A DNA stretch of 47,330 nt from Candidatus Latescibacterota bacterium (GTDB lineage: Bacteria; Latescibacterota; UBA2968): the NCBI GenBank assembly GCA_022821275.1, contig JAJEDY010000055.1, positions 1 through 47,330 on the forward strand. Direction: 5' to 3'. A program made the translations under genes and the position numbers. Shown piece by piece: positions 8,112 to 16,626 of the stretch. The stretch's first letter is position 1. Every line of letters starts with the position of its first letter. The notes under the pieces are model-generated. The model searched no databases. It saw only the letters and a program-made list of their open reading frames with translations, and was not told where the DNA came from.

Positions 8112-8476
8112 CAAAACGATACGCCCTCCTCATCTTCCCGCTGATACGACGCCGTAATCTCGTGATCGATACCACCGCGAATATTGAAACGGCTGATCAC
8201 CTCCATCTCAACCGGATCGCACAACGCCACCAGATCGCTCAAAATCTGATTCGTCACAGGCTCCATATAAATCCCCTGATCTCGGAACGACCAGAAATAG
8301 TGCTTCAGCGACCGCAACTCCACGCACCGCGGACCCGGAACATACCAGATCACAATCGTCGCAAAATCCGGCTGCCTCGTCTTGGGACACAGCGACGTAA
8401 ACTCCGGAAACGTAAACTCAATCGTATAACGCCGTTCCGGATTGGGATTATCAAACGCTTCTAATATGGAACTCAT
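8111..8476 (-). CDS. queF: QueF, NADPH-dependent preQ0 reductase (divergent)
   Basis: A 121-residue T-fold protein matching unimodal QueF, which reduces the nitrile of 7-cyano-7-deazaguanine to preQ1 in queuosine synthesis. It has 'EFTSLCPKTRQPDFA' with the thioimide-forming Cys30 and Asp37, and 'CVELRSLKHY' with the substrate-binding Glu. The classical 'FHE' motif reads YME (70-72), so the expected His is Met. It is shorter than Bacillus QueF (about 165). It overlaps the Cys-less paralogue upstream by four bases (ATGA) and the downstream gene by one (TGATG): a tightly coupled trio. No queC, queD or queE is nearby. Confidence 0.85.
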   Translation of the reverse strand: MSSILEAFDNPNPERRYTIEFTFPEFTSLCPKTRQPDFATIVIWYVPGPRCVELRSLKHYFWSFRDQGIYMEPVTNQILSDLVALCDPVEMEVISRFNIRGGIDHEITASYQREDEEGVSF

Positions 8477-8832
8477 ACCTCATCCTCCCGCTCATACGCC
8501 ACAGACACCCGCGTCTCAATACCACCTCGCACTGTAAAATCACCCGTCACATCCAACGTCACAGGATCGCATGCCCGCACAAAATCATCCACAATTTTAT
8601 TAACCGCACCCTCATAAAACACCTTCTCCTCCCGAAACGACCCCAAATACTGCTTCAATGACATCTGCTCCACACACATCTCCCCCGGCACATAAGAAAT
8701 CGAAACCGTTGCAAAAATCGGCTGCCCCGTCACCGCGTACAGCGCCGTAAACTCCGACGACTCAAATTCAATCGTATAAGCCCGCTCGCGCTCGGGATTT
8801 TCAACGCACTTTAGCAATAAGGAATCGCCCAT
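8473..8832 (-). CDS. QueF paralogue lacking the catalytic Cys and Asp
   Basis: A 119-residue protein aligning end to end with QueF next door: 'RAYTIEFESSEFTALYAVTG' against 'RRYTIEFTFPEFTSLCPKTR', and 'CVEQMSLKQYLGSFRE' against 'CVELRSLKHYFWSFRD'. The catalytic Cys is Tyr32, the catalytic Asp is Ile39, and the FHE position reads FYE, while the Glu and the SLK segment remain. It therefore cannot form the QueF thioimide. It could be a structural partner in a mixed oligomer, or a T-fold enzyme or binder with a new job. I chose the second in-frame ATG (8832) because the upstream 39 bases run into a repeat palindrome. Confidence 0.8.
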   Translation of the reverse strand: MGDSLLLKCVENPERERAYTIEFESSEFTALYAVTGQPIFATVSISYVPGEMCVEQMSLKQYLGSFREEKVFYEGAVNKIVDDFVRACDPVTLDVTGDFTVRGGIETRVSVAYEREDEV

Positions 8833-8849
8833 AAGTTTTCCAAAAAACA

Positions 8850-8882
8850 CTGGATTGCGGCTCAGAATCATGCCGCAATGAC
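8850..8882. repeat. GATCGCGGC-type palindromic repeat, compensated variant
   Basis: CTGGATTGCGGC and GCCGCAATGAC flank a short spacer. Compared with the usual copy (GATCGCGGC/GCCGCGATG) both arms carry one change that preserves pairing. It lies just upstream of the QueF-like gene. Confidence 0.75.
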
Positions 8883-8934
8883 AGAAAAGATCATCAGCTT
8901 TTTGACACCGCTATCCTTCGTTCGGAGACGCTAA

Positions 8935-10101
8935 TTAATCAAACGGCACCAGACTCGCGCCCACCGGATCGGGACTCGTGGGCCGAATTGGCATCTCCTC
9001 ATAAGAACGATAAGCCACATCCAGATGCGGCGTCTCAACCCGCCTGTACCCCTCATAACGCGAATCTATCAACGCCTCCAGCGCACCTGAAATCAGCAAC
9101 GTGCGCTCAACCGGATACTGTGGTCGCCCCGTCAAAAACATCTGCTGAATATTCAAACTCAAATAACTGAAATGCGCATGCGGATTATCCGGCAAAAAAA
9201 CGCGCATATTATCCACCGCTCCCCCGCGCCGCGCTGCAAAACCCCACCCCCGCGTGTAACCATTCAACATAAACGTCGCCGCCGTCAACCCATCTGCATA
9301 CTCTATCAAAAAAACAGCCGGATTCTCGCAATGCTCTCGCACATCGCCATCCTCCTTCGCCTCAATATGCGCCACCGCAGCCGCGTACAAATCCCTATCC
9401 CACGCATCCGACGCCCAGACATCATCCCCCTCCAAACACTGCACCGCCACAATCCCCGTCTCTCCCCCCGCACGGCGCTCAACCATACACTGCAACGTCT
9501 CCAGCGCGTGAAAACCATAAGAATCAATCCCACCAAAAGCCACTGACATCGCCGTCTCAATCTCCGTATCCAAATCGTACTCAAGCCACGGCTTGCGCCA
9601 TGCAAGCGGCAGAGACGACCCCGCCATAAACGGCACCTCCAGCTCCCGCGCGCGATCACACATCCACTTTGCATCGTACCAATTATACGAAAGATGCTTA
9701 TCGCTAAACACCGGCACAGACCGCCCCGACGAAGCGAACACCCCGCAAATCTGCTCAAAAAAATACTTCCGCGGATACATATGTTGCTCCTTCTCATTCC
9801 ACGGATAATCGCCGTGCTCGCCAATCAGCAACACCCCATCCACCGCCAGCTCATCACCACCCAGCGTCAAAGCCTGGTTAATACTCCCGTACATCGGCAC
9901 ACCGAATTCCTCTGCAATCGCGCACCCGATATCATCTCTAAAATGCACCTGATCCAGATACATCGACACCACATCCACCTCTGGTGCAAGCAACCCATCA
10001 TCAGTTGGAAACCCCTTCAAAAACTTCGTCACAATCACATCCGCATGTGACCGCGGAAAATACGACGTAATCACCGCTGCTATCTTCTTTCGATCGGCCA
10101 T
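8935..10101 (-). CDS. Conserved protein of unknown function (oxidoreductase-like)
   Basis: A 388-residue protein, probably soluble. The N-terminus (KIAAVITSYFPRSHADVI) and a central 'VDGVLLIGEHGDYPWNEK..' block, followed by 'MYPRKYFFEQI' and 'PVFSDKHLSYNW', suggest a Rossmann-like half. The C-terminal half, with 'YGFHALETLQCMVERR.GGETGI' and 'FLIEYADGLTAATFMLNG', resembles the C-terminal domain of Gfo/Idh/MocA oxidoreductases, but no GxGxxG loop is visible at the N-terminus. I do not assign a reaction. GGAGGG precedes the ATG, and a perfect TATAAT lies at 10140-10135 on the minus strand, so it probably has its own promoter. Confidence 0.65.
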   Translation of the reverse strand: MADRKKIAAVITSYFPRSHADVIVTKFLKGFPTDDGLLAPEVDVVSMYLDQVHFRDDIGCAIAEEFGVPMYGSINQALTLGGDELAVDGVLLIGEHGDYPWNEKEQHMYPRKYFFEQICGVFASSGRSVPVFSDKHLSYNWYDAKWMCDRARELEVPFMAGSSLPLAWRKPWLEYDLDTEIETAMSVAFGGIDSYGFHALETLQCMVERRAGGETGIVAVQCLEGDDVWASDAWDRDLYAAAVAHIEAKEDGDVREHCENPAVFLIEYADGLTAATFMLNGYTRGWGFAARRGGAVDNMRVFLPDNPHAHFSYLSLNIQQMFLTGRPQYPVERTLLISGALEALIDSRYEGYRRVETPHLDVAYRSYEEMPIRPTSPDPVGASLVPFD

Positions 10102-10170
10102 GGCTTTCCCTCCTGTCTTGTGGTATAATCGTAAATTATATCACAAGGAGCACAACGACAATAAAAAAAC

Positions 10171-10275
10171 CTTCTGGATCGCGGCTCAAAACCATGCCGC
10201 GATGACAAAGGCATAGGAGCCTGCCCCGTAATGCTTTTATACGGGGTCACGCCTGCATGCTTTAAGCAGGCGTCC
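10171..10275. repeat. Composite repeat with three stacked hairpins
   Basis: A standard GATCGCGGC/GCCGCGATG palindrome (10171-10206) is followed by a CCCCGTA/TACGGGG hairpin (10224-10246) and a CGCCTGC/GCAGGCG hairpin with loop ATGCTTTAA (10250-10272). The last resembles GCAGGG hairpins nested in repeats at 33.3 and 35.8 kb. It fills the gap between two divergent genes. Confidence 0.75.
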
Positions 10276-10332
10276 AGAATGGGGGGAACTAACTACTAAT
10301 CGTTAAATATTCCTCATCCTCACACCCAAAAT

Positions 10333-10360
10333 TTGGTATCTTAAACACCTGAAATATAAC
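10333..10360 (+). promoter_or_regulatory. Predicted promoter of the cysC operon
   Basis: TTGGTA (10333-10338) and TATAAC (10355-10360) lie 16 bases apart, 25 bases before the TTG start of cysC. It is the best sigma70-like match in the divergent region. Confidence 0.4.
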
Positions 10361-10385
10361 TCTAACCCTTACCAGGAGGAATCTC

Positions 10386-10991
10386 TTGACCGAAGTAAAA
10401 GCCACCAACATCGTCTGGCACGAAGGCCAGGTCGCGCGCAAACAGCGCGAAGACTTGCTCAAACAAAAAGGCGCACTCATCTGGCTCACCGGACTGCCCA
10501 GCTCGGGCAAAAGCACCATCGCATTCACCACAGAACACGCCCTGATCGAACGCGGGCGCATGGCCTATGTACTCGACGGCGACAACATCCGCCACGGACT
10601 CAACAAAAACCTCGGATTCTCAGCCGAAGACCGCGCTGAAAACATCCGCCGCATCGGCGAAGTCGGCAAACTCTTTGCCGACGCTGGTATCATCACCCTA
10701 TCCAGTTTTGTAAGCCCCTATCGCACTGACCGCGACGGCGTGCGCGAACTCATGGAAAACAAAGACTTCATCGAAGTATTCATCAACACCCCGCTCGACG
10801 TATGTGAAGAACGCGACCCAAAGGGCCTGTACAAAAAAGCGCGCACAGGTGAAATACCCAACTTCACTGGCATCTCTGACCCCTATGAACCGCCCGAAAA
10901 CCCCGAACTCGTCATACACACCGTTGACAGCACCCCACAAGAAGCCGCATTGCAAATCATCGCCCTGCTCGAAACGCGTGGAAACATATAG
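10386..10991 (+). CDS. cysC: Adenylyl-sulfate (APS) kinase
   Basis: A 201-residue cytoplasmic kinase that phosphorylates APS to PAPS. It has the P-loop GLPSSGKST (36-44), 'VLDGDNIRHGLNKNLGFS' for APS binding, 'RAENIRRIGEV', 'SFVSPYR' and 'IFINTPLDVCEERDPKGLYKKA'. Translation starts at TTG, chosen because a strong AGGAGG lies about seven bases upstream and the coding pattern begins there. It leads a three-gene plus-strand unit, with the next ATG two bases after its stop. No cysD/cysN sulfurylase or PAPS reductase is in the window, so its role here may be sulfation of a product rather than sulfate assimilation. Confidence 0.93.
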   Translation: MTEVKATNIVWHEGQVARKQREDLLKQKGALIWLTGLPSSGKSTIAFTTEHALIERGRMAYVLDGDNIRHGLNKNLGFSAEDRAENIRRIGEVGKLFADAGIITLSSFVSPYRTDRDGVRELMENKDFIEVFINTPLDVCEERDPKGLYKKARTGEIPNFTGISDPYEPPENPELVIHTVDSTPQEAALQIIALLETRGNI

Positions 10992-10993
10992 AC

Positions 10994-11653
10994 ATGCCCA
11001 TCATCGACCTCACCATGCCCATCGCCGACCACTTCCGCTGGCCCGTTGAACGCAGCCTGAAAAGCAGTTTTGAAACCGGCGACATGGCGCAAGTGACCCA
11101 CATGGGATGGGCAGTTCACGGATTCACGCACGTCGATGCGCCGCGCCACATGTTCCCGGAAGGCCCCACAACCAGCGACACCGAACTCGACCAAATCGTA
11201 GGACAGGCCGCAGTCATTGATCTCTCGGGCATCGCGCCAGAAACACCGATCACCGAAGCGCAGATTCGCGCTGCCGGACAGCACATACGATCCGAAGACA
11301 TCGTCGTCATGAAAACGCGGTGGGACGAAGTGGAATCACATCAAACCCCCGAATTCTGGACCCGCGCGCCCTACATGTCGCGCCCCGCCGCAAAATGGCT
11401 GCGCGCGCAAAACATCCGCGCCATAGCATTTGACTTTCCGCAGGACTATCCCATCCGCCAATTGCTCAGTGGCGAGAGAGCACCCCTTTCCGAATTCGTT
11501 ACCCACGACATCCTCTTGCGCGAAGGCATCATCCTCATCGAATACATCTGCAACACGGGCATGCTCACTGCGGACCGCGTATCCTTCTTCGCCCTGCCCT
11601 TAAAAATCCCCGAAGCCGACGGTGCACCGGCTCGCGTCATCGCAATTCAATAA
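10994..11653 (+). CDS. Cyclase-family metal-dependent hydrolase (KynB-like)
   Basis: A 219-residue protein with the cyclase/kynurenine-formamidase metal motif 'HGFTHVDAPRHMFPEG' (His, His, Asp and His ligands), an N-terminal 'IIDLTMPI' and the later 'DIVVMKTRW' and 'AIAFDFP' strands. The family hydrolyses amides such as N-formylkynurenine or closes polyketide rings; which applies is not decidable here. It starts two bases after cysC and is followed 16 bases later by the SAF-domain gene, implying co-expression. Context suggests a small catabolic or sulfated-metabolite pathway. Confidence 0.85.
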   Translation: MPIIDLTMPIADHFRWPVERSLKSSFETGDMAQVTHMGWAVHGFTHVDAPRHMFPEGPTTSDTELDQIVGQAAVIDLSGIAPETPITEAQIRAAGQHIRSEDIVVMKTRWDEVESHQTPEFWTRAPYMSRPAAKWLRAQNIRAIAFDFPQDYPIRQLLSGERAPLSEFVTHDILLREGIILIEYICNTGMLTADRVSFFALPLKIPEADGAPARVIAIQ

Positions 11654-11669
11654 CCCTCGGAAAACCACC

Positions 11670-13034
11670 ATGATCTACCACCAACTCTTCGCCCAAATTG
11701 ACCGCACCGTACGCGTTGGCGTCATCGGCACCGGACACTACGCCACAGCCCTCGTCACACAATCGCGCGTCGTCGATCAACTCCACGTCCCCGTCGTCTG
11801 CGACACAAACCCGGACGCAGCCCAAAATGCATATCATCACGCTGGCCTGGACACCGACAAAACCGTCATCTGCGACACCACCAGGCAGGCTGCCGAAGCC
11901 ATAGAACAGGGCAAACACGTCATCCTCACCGACGCCATGCAAATGATGGACCTGCCCCTCGACGTCATCGTCGAATCCACAGGCGTCCCGAGTGCCGGCG
12001 CGAAACACGGCATAGAAGCCATCCGACACGGCAAACACGTCGCCATGGTATCCAAAGAAACCGACGTCACCGTCGGACCCATCCTCAAACACCACGCAGA
12101 CAAAGCCGGACTCGTCTATACCGCAGTTGACGGCGACCAGCACGGCCTGCTCATGGGCCTTGTGCAATGGGCGCGCAGCCTGGGCCTCGAAGTACTCTGC
12201 GGAGGGAAATCCCTCGACTCCAACCGCGTTTACGACCCGCAAACCAACGCCATCGTCTGGTCCAAAGGCAAAATCCAGATCCCCGACGAACAGGTATTCT
12301 CCGCCCAAAATCCCTCGGCGCATATCGCTCAACGTCGCCAGATCATGGGCGAACTCGGCGCCATCGCCGGTTACGACGTCACCGAACTCACCATCGCCGC
12401 CAATGCCACCGGTCTCATCCCCGACACAGACACCCTGCACACACCCATAGTCCGCACCGTTGAAATACCCGAAGTCCTCGCACCCAAAGAAGACGGCGGC
12501 ATCTTATCCCACCGCGGCGTCATCGACTGCGTCTCCTGCCTGCGCCAGGCAAACGAACCCGGCCTCGGCGGCGGCGTCTTCATCGTCATCGCCTGTGAAA
12601 ACGCCTACTCCCGCCACATCCTCACCACCAAAGGACTCATCCCCAACAAAAAAGGCACCACAGCCCTCATCTACCGCCCCTACCACCTCTGCGGCGTCGA
12701 AACACCTATCACAACACTCGTCGCCGGCCTCTTAAACCTGCCCACGGGCACCACCGACTACCGCCCGTTCTGCGACGTTGTGGGCCGCGCAAAAGAACCC
12801 CTCAAAACCGGCGACCAGATCGGCAACGACCACAGCAAAAACATCGAATACCTCATGCGCCCTGCGCTACCAGTCACGCCCCACAACCCCCTGCCCTTTC
12901 ACATGGCCAACGGCAATACGCTAAGTCAGGACATCCCCGCTGGCGCATTCATCACCGCAAGCGCGATACAAATAGAAGACAACGACCCCCTCTGGCCCCT
13001 TCGCAAAGAACAGGACGAGTATTTTCTAAAATAA
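11670..13034 (+). CDS. NAD(P)-binding homoserine-dehydrogenase-like protein with C-terminal SAF domain
   Basis: A 454-residue protein. The N-terminal Rossmann fold has 'VRVGVIGTGHYATALV', 'DVIVESTGVPSAGAKHGIEAI' and 'GKHVAMVSKETDVTVGPIL'. The middle domain resembles the homoserine-dehydrogenase catalytic region, and the C-terminus (LSQDIPAGAFITASAIQ) is a SAF domain as in FlgA-type and sugar-acid enzymes. It ends 'LRKEQDEYFLK'. I chose the ATG at 11670, after the cyclase stop, rather than an upstream ATG inside the cyclase. Such proteins occur in sugar-acid catabolism, but the substrate is unknown. It is the last gene of the cysC unit, with a terminator directly after. Confidence 0.8.
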   Translation: MIYHQLFAQIDRTVRVGVIGTGHYATALVTQSRVVDQLHVPVVCDTNPDAAQNAYHHAGLDTDKTVICDTTRQAAEAIEQGKHVILTDAMQMMDLPLDVIVESTGVPSAGAKHGIEAIRHGKHVAMVSKETDVTVGPILKHHADKAGLVYTAVDGDQHGLLMGLVQWARSLGLEVLCGGKSLDSNRVYDPQTNAIVWSKGKIQIPDEQVFSAQNPSAHIAQRRQIMGELGAIAGYDVTELTIAANATGLIPDTDTLHTPIVRTVEIPEVLAPKEDGGILSHRGVIDCVSCLRQANEPGLGGGVFIVIACENAYSRHILTTKGLIPNKKGTTALIYRPYHLCGVETPITTLVAGLLNLPTGTTDYRPFCDVVGRAKEPLKTGDQIGNDHSKNIEYLMRPALPVTPHNPLPFHMANGNTLSQDIPAGAFITASAIQIEDNDPLWPLRKEQDEYFLK

Positions 13035-13072
13035 AAAAACCGAATACATCTTTGCAATGTACTCGGTTTTTT
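13034..13072. terminator. Bidirectional rho-independent terminator
   Basis: AAAAAACCGA and TCGGTTTTTT flank a stem-loop with TACAT/ATGTA pairs and loop CTTTGCA. A and T runs on the two sides let it serve both the plus-strand SAF gene, whose stop it touches, and the minus-strand Uma2 gene ending at 13088. Confidence 0.85.
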
Positions 13073-13087
13073 AAAATGGGTATCTAT

Positions 13088-13675
13088 TCACCAAATCTCA
13101 TCCAAATCCAGTTCAAATCCCCGCAAGACAGGATCCCCAGAAATACGCGAAGGCTTCTCCAATTCTTCTATGGGCAAGCCAGAGCGATACACATAAACGC
13201 GCTGTGTATATGGATCGATCAACCACCCCAAATCAAGGCCATTATCGAGATACTCCTGCATCTTTTCCCGCAATGGGACCAACTGGTCACTTTCCGACCG
13301 CAATTCAATGACAAAATCGGGACACAATGGAACAAACTTGCGTCGGTCTTCCAGAGACAACGCACTGAGCCGCGTATGTTCAATCCATGCGGCATCGGGT
13401 GACCGCACTGCCCCATTGGGCAACCGAAACCCACCTGATGAATCAAAACTCGCACCCGTACCATCCCTTTTTGCCCAAAACCGCAACTGCATAGTAATCT
13501 CTGCATTGCGCTCGCTCGTCTCACCCCCCGCTGGCGGCATAATAATTACATCCCCCTGAGCATTGCGCTCAATGCAAACATCGCGATTGAGCCTACAAAA
13601 CGCGTAAAACTCCTCATCGCTCACCTCGATCACTGGCTGAAAATGCAAAACAGTTTCCATCTTTGCGATCTCCAT
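13088..13675 (-). CDS. Uma2-family (DUF820) putative nuclease-fold protein
   Basis: A 195-residue protein with the Uma2/DUF820 pattern of a PD-(D/E)xK-like core: 'IIMPPAGGETSERNAEI', 'FRLPNGAVRSPDAAWI', 'CPDFVIELRSESDQL' and 'KMQEYLDNGLDLGWLIDP'. The family's biological role is unsettled. It starts on a TAATG overlap with the aconitase stop, so it is translationally coupled to acn, although an internal ATG five codons on is possible. Such genes multiply in cyanobacteria and candidate phyla. The pairing with aconitase looks incidental. Confidence 0.85.
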   Translation of the reverse strand: MEIAKMETVLHFQPVIEVSDEEFYAFCRLNRDVCIERNAQGDVIIMPPAGGETSERNAEITMQLRFWAKRDGTGASFDSSGGFRLPNGAVRSPDAAWIEHTRLSALSLEDRRKFVPLCPDFVIELRSESDQLVPLREKMQEYLDNGLDLGWLIDPYTQRVYVYRSGLPIEELEKPSRISGDPVLRGFELDLDEIW

Positions 13676-16356
13676 TATTCATCCTTCAAAAAACCCCGCA
13701 ACACCGTATGCAAAATCCCCCCATTGCGATAATAATCGATCTCCACTGGCGTATCAATACGCACCGTCGCAGAAAACGACCGTCCATTTCCATCCTCATC
13801 CGTCGCCGTCACCGTCACATCTTGCAAAGGCTGCAAATCATCGCTCAGCCCGGTAATATCGTACACCTCCCGCCCCGTAAGCCCCAGGGACTCGGCATTC
13901 TCTCCCGCCACAAACTCCAGCGGCAACACCCCCATACCCACCAGATTGCTGCGATGAATGCGTTCAAAACTCTCCACAAGCACCGCGCGCACGCCCAAAA
14001 GTAACGGACCCTTAGCCGCCCAATCGCGCGACGACCCCGAACCGTACTCCGCGCCCGCAATCACAATCGACGGCACACCCTCATCCACATACCGCATCGC
14101 CGCATCGTAAATACTCATCTGCTCACCCGAAGGTAAGTGCACCGTCACCCCGCCCTCTGTACCTGGCGCCAGCGAATTGCGAATGCGAATATTGGCAAAC
14201 GTACCCCGCATCATCACCTCGTGATTGCCCCGCCGCGAACCATAAGAATTGAAATCCTTCGGCTCAACCCCTCGAGCAATCAAAAACTGCCCCGCCGGGC
14301 TATCCACCGCAATCGAACCCGCCGGAGAAATGTGATCCGTCGTCACCGAATCGCCCAACCGCGCCAGCACCCGCGCACCCGTAATATCTGTAATCGCGTC
14401 CAACTCCGGCGACAAATCCACAAAAAACGGCGGCTCCTGCACATAAGTACTCTCCCCCTGCCACCCATAGAGATCCCCCTCTTGCCCGCCAACCGCATTC
14501 CACATCTCATTGCCCTCAAACACATTGCCATAACGCGCCTCAAACATATCCGGCCTGACCGCCCGTGCAATCGTATCGCCAATCTCATCCTGACTTGGCC
14601 AGACATCCCGCAAAAACACCGCATTGCCATCCCCATCCAGCCCTATCGGCTCCGCAGTCAAATCCAAATCCACCCGACCCGCCAGCGCATAAGCCACAAC
14701 CAGCGGTGGCGACGCCAGATAATTCGCCTTCACATGCGGATGCACGCGACCTTCAAAATTGCGATTGCCACTCAACACCGACGCAGCCACCAGATCCCCC
14801 TCGTGAATCGCGGCAACCACCGGATCGGGCAACGGCCCACTATTTCCGATACACGTCGTACAGCCATACCCCACCGTGTGAAAACCCAACTGCTCCAAAT
14901 ACGGCGTCAACCCCGCCTGATCGAGATAATCCGACACCACGCGCGAACCCGGTGCCAGACTCGTCTTGACATGTGCGTGAACCTTCAACCCCTTTTCCAC
15001 CGCCTTCTTCGCCAACAAACCAGCAGCCACCATCACAGAAGGATTACTCGTATTGGTACAACTCGTAATCGCCGCAATCACCACCGCCCCGTGCCCGAGC
15101 TGCCCATTCATCCTCTTTTGCACCTCATCATCATCCAGCCCAAAACCACTATTGCCCACCGGTGCGCGCAACGCGCCTTCAAACGCACCCTTCATCTGCC
15201 CCAGCGCAATGCGATCCTGCGGGCGTTTTGGACCTGCCAGGCTCGGCTCCACCGTACTCAAATCCAGCTCAAGCGTATCCGTAAACCGCGGCTCCGGCGT
15301 ATCATCTGTTCGGAACAACCCCTGCTCCTTCGCGTACCGCTCAACCACATCCACCTCTTCTGCCGTGCGCCCCGTGCGCGCCAAATAACGCAACGTCTCA
15401 TCATCCACAGGGAAAAACCCCATCGTCGCCCCATATTCCGGCGCCATATTTGCAATCGTCGCGCGATCCGCCAGCCCAATACCCGTCAAACCCGTGCCGT
15501 AAAACTCGACAAACTTATCCACCACGCCCTTCTCGCGCAACATCTGAACCACCGTCAACGTCAAATCCGTCGCCGTCGTACCCTCGGGCAACTGCCCATC
15601 CAACTTGAACCCGACAACCTCGGGCGTCAGCATATAAATCGGCTGCCCAAGCATCACCGCCTCTGCCTCAATCCCCCCCACACCCCAGCCCACCACACCC
15701 AGGCCATTGATCATCGTCGTATGTGAATCTGCCCCCACCAGACTATCGGGAAAAGCCACCCCATCCCGGGCAATAACCCCCTTCGCCAGGTACTCGAGAT
15801 TGACCTGATGCACAATACCCGTCAGCGGCGGCACCACCCTGAAACTCTCAAACGCATTGGCACCCCAGCGCAAAAACTCATACCGCTCCCGATTGCGCTC
15901 AAACTCGATCTCTGCATTTCTCCGCAACGCATCCGAATTTGCAAAACTATCCACCTGCACCGAATGATCCACAACCAGATCCACCGGAATCAACGGCTCA
16001 ACCCGACTTACATCGCCCCCCATGCGTCCCATAGCCGACCGCAACGCCGCCAGATCCACCAGCGAAGGCACACCCGTAAAATCCTGCAACACCACCCGCG
16101 CGGGCTTAAACGGTATCTCTATCGGATTGGGATTGGCCGCATTCCAATTCGCCAGCGTCCCCACATCCTCCTCCCGCACCTGATACCCATCCAAATTTCG
16201 CAGCGCCGCCTCGAGCAGCACCCGCACGGAAAACGGCAAACTCGACACAGACCCAACCCCATCAGCCTCCAACCTGTCCAACCGAAAAATTGCGAGATCA
16301 CCCGCCATAGTAGAAAGCGTATCGCGCGAATTCAAAGGATTATGCGTTTGATTCAT
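13675..16356 (-). CDS. acnA: Aconitate hydratase A
   Basis: An 893-residue full-length monomeric aconitase (E. coli AcnA is 891) interconverting citrate and isocitrate in the TCA cycle. The three 4Fe-4S ligands are Cys433 in '[13 protein letters not shown]' and Cys499 and Cys502 in '[14 protein letters not shown]'. '[15 protein letters not shown]' and the C-terminal swivel domain, with '[12 protein letters not shown]' and '[12 protein letters not shown]', are intact. The last part ends '[15 protein letters not shown]', as is typical. Uma2 starts on its stop codon. No other TCA genes are adjacent. Confidence 0.97.
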   Translation of the reverse strand: MNQTHNPLNSRDTLSTMAGDLAIFRLDRLEADGVGSVSSLPFSVRVLLEAALRNLDGYQVREEDVGTLANWNAANPNPIEIPFKPARVVLQDFTGVPSLVDLAALRSAMGRMGGDVSRVEPLIPVDLVVDHSVQVDSFANSDALRRNAEIEFERNRERYEFLRWGANAFESFRVVPPLTGIVHQVNLEYLAKGVIARDGVAFPDSLVGADSHTTMINGLGVVGWGVGGIEAEAVMLGQPIYMLTPEVVGFKLDGQLPEGTTATDLTLTVVQMLREKGVVDKFVEFYGTGLTGIGLADRATIANMAPEYGATMGFFPVDDETLRYLARTGRTAEEVDVVERYAKEQGLFRTDDTPEPRFTDTLELDLSTVEPSLAGPKRPQDRIALGQMKGAFEGALRAPVGNSGFGLDDDEVQKRMNGQLGHGAVVIAAITSCTNTSNPSVMVAAGLLAKKAVEKGLKVHAHVKTSLAPGSRVVSDYLDQAGLTPYLEQLGFHTVGYGCTTCIGNSGPLPDPVVAAIHEGDLVAASVLSGNRNFEGRVHPHVKANYLASPPLVVAYALAGRVDLDLTAEPIGLDGDGNAVFLRDVWPSQDEIGDTIARAVRPDMFEARYGNVFEGNEMWNAVGGQEGDLYGWQGESTYVQEPPFFVDLSPELDAITDITGARVLARLGDSVTTDHISPAGSIAVDSPAGQFLIARGVEPKDFNSYGSRRGNHEVMMRGTFANIRIRNSLAPGTEGGVTVHLPSGEQMSIYDAAMRYVDEGVPSIVIAGAEYGSGSSRDWAAKGPLLLGVRAVLVESFERIHRSNLVGMGVLPLEFVAGENAESLGLTGREVYDITGLSDDLQPLQDVTVTATDEDGNGRSFSATVRIDTPVEIDYYRNGGILHTVLRGFLKDE

Positions 16357-16495
16357 AAACAGTTCCTCTTTTCGTGTTATTCATTTTTAATTGCACAGGA
16401 AAAGAAAAATACCATAACAACTCATCTTTTCAAACTCTTTTTATACGCTTCGCACTTGATTGGAACGGAAAGAATATATATGTTCTCTCGTTAAT

Positions 16496-16620
16496 CTTCT
16501 GGATCGCGGCTCAAAAACATGCCGCGATGACGGGCGAGGCATGCCTCGCCCCTACGGTTGCTTCACACTTCACGGCCCCTCTTTTTTATCTGCTTTCATC
16601 TGCTTTCATCTGCGGATTAC
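16496..16620. repeat. Composite repeat upstream of gpmI
   Basis: A GATCGCGGC/GCCGCGATG palindrome (16496-16531) is joined directly to a hairpin (16532-16555: GGGCGAGGC, AT, GCCTCGCCC, then CTAC). This is followed by CACTTCAC and three CATCTGC-type units ending in GCGGAT, just before the gpmI start. The leftward part, 16357-16495, upstream of acnA, is AT-rich with no clear signal. Confidence 0.8.
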
Positions 16621-16626
16621 ACTTCC

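Noticed and set aside
16558-16626. Longer gpmI start upstream
   Set aside because: The extra residues are encoded by repeat DNA, and family members start at the chosen ATG.
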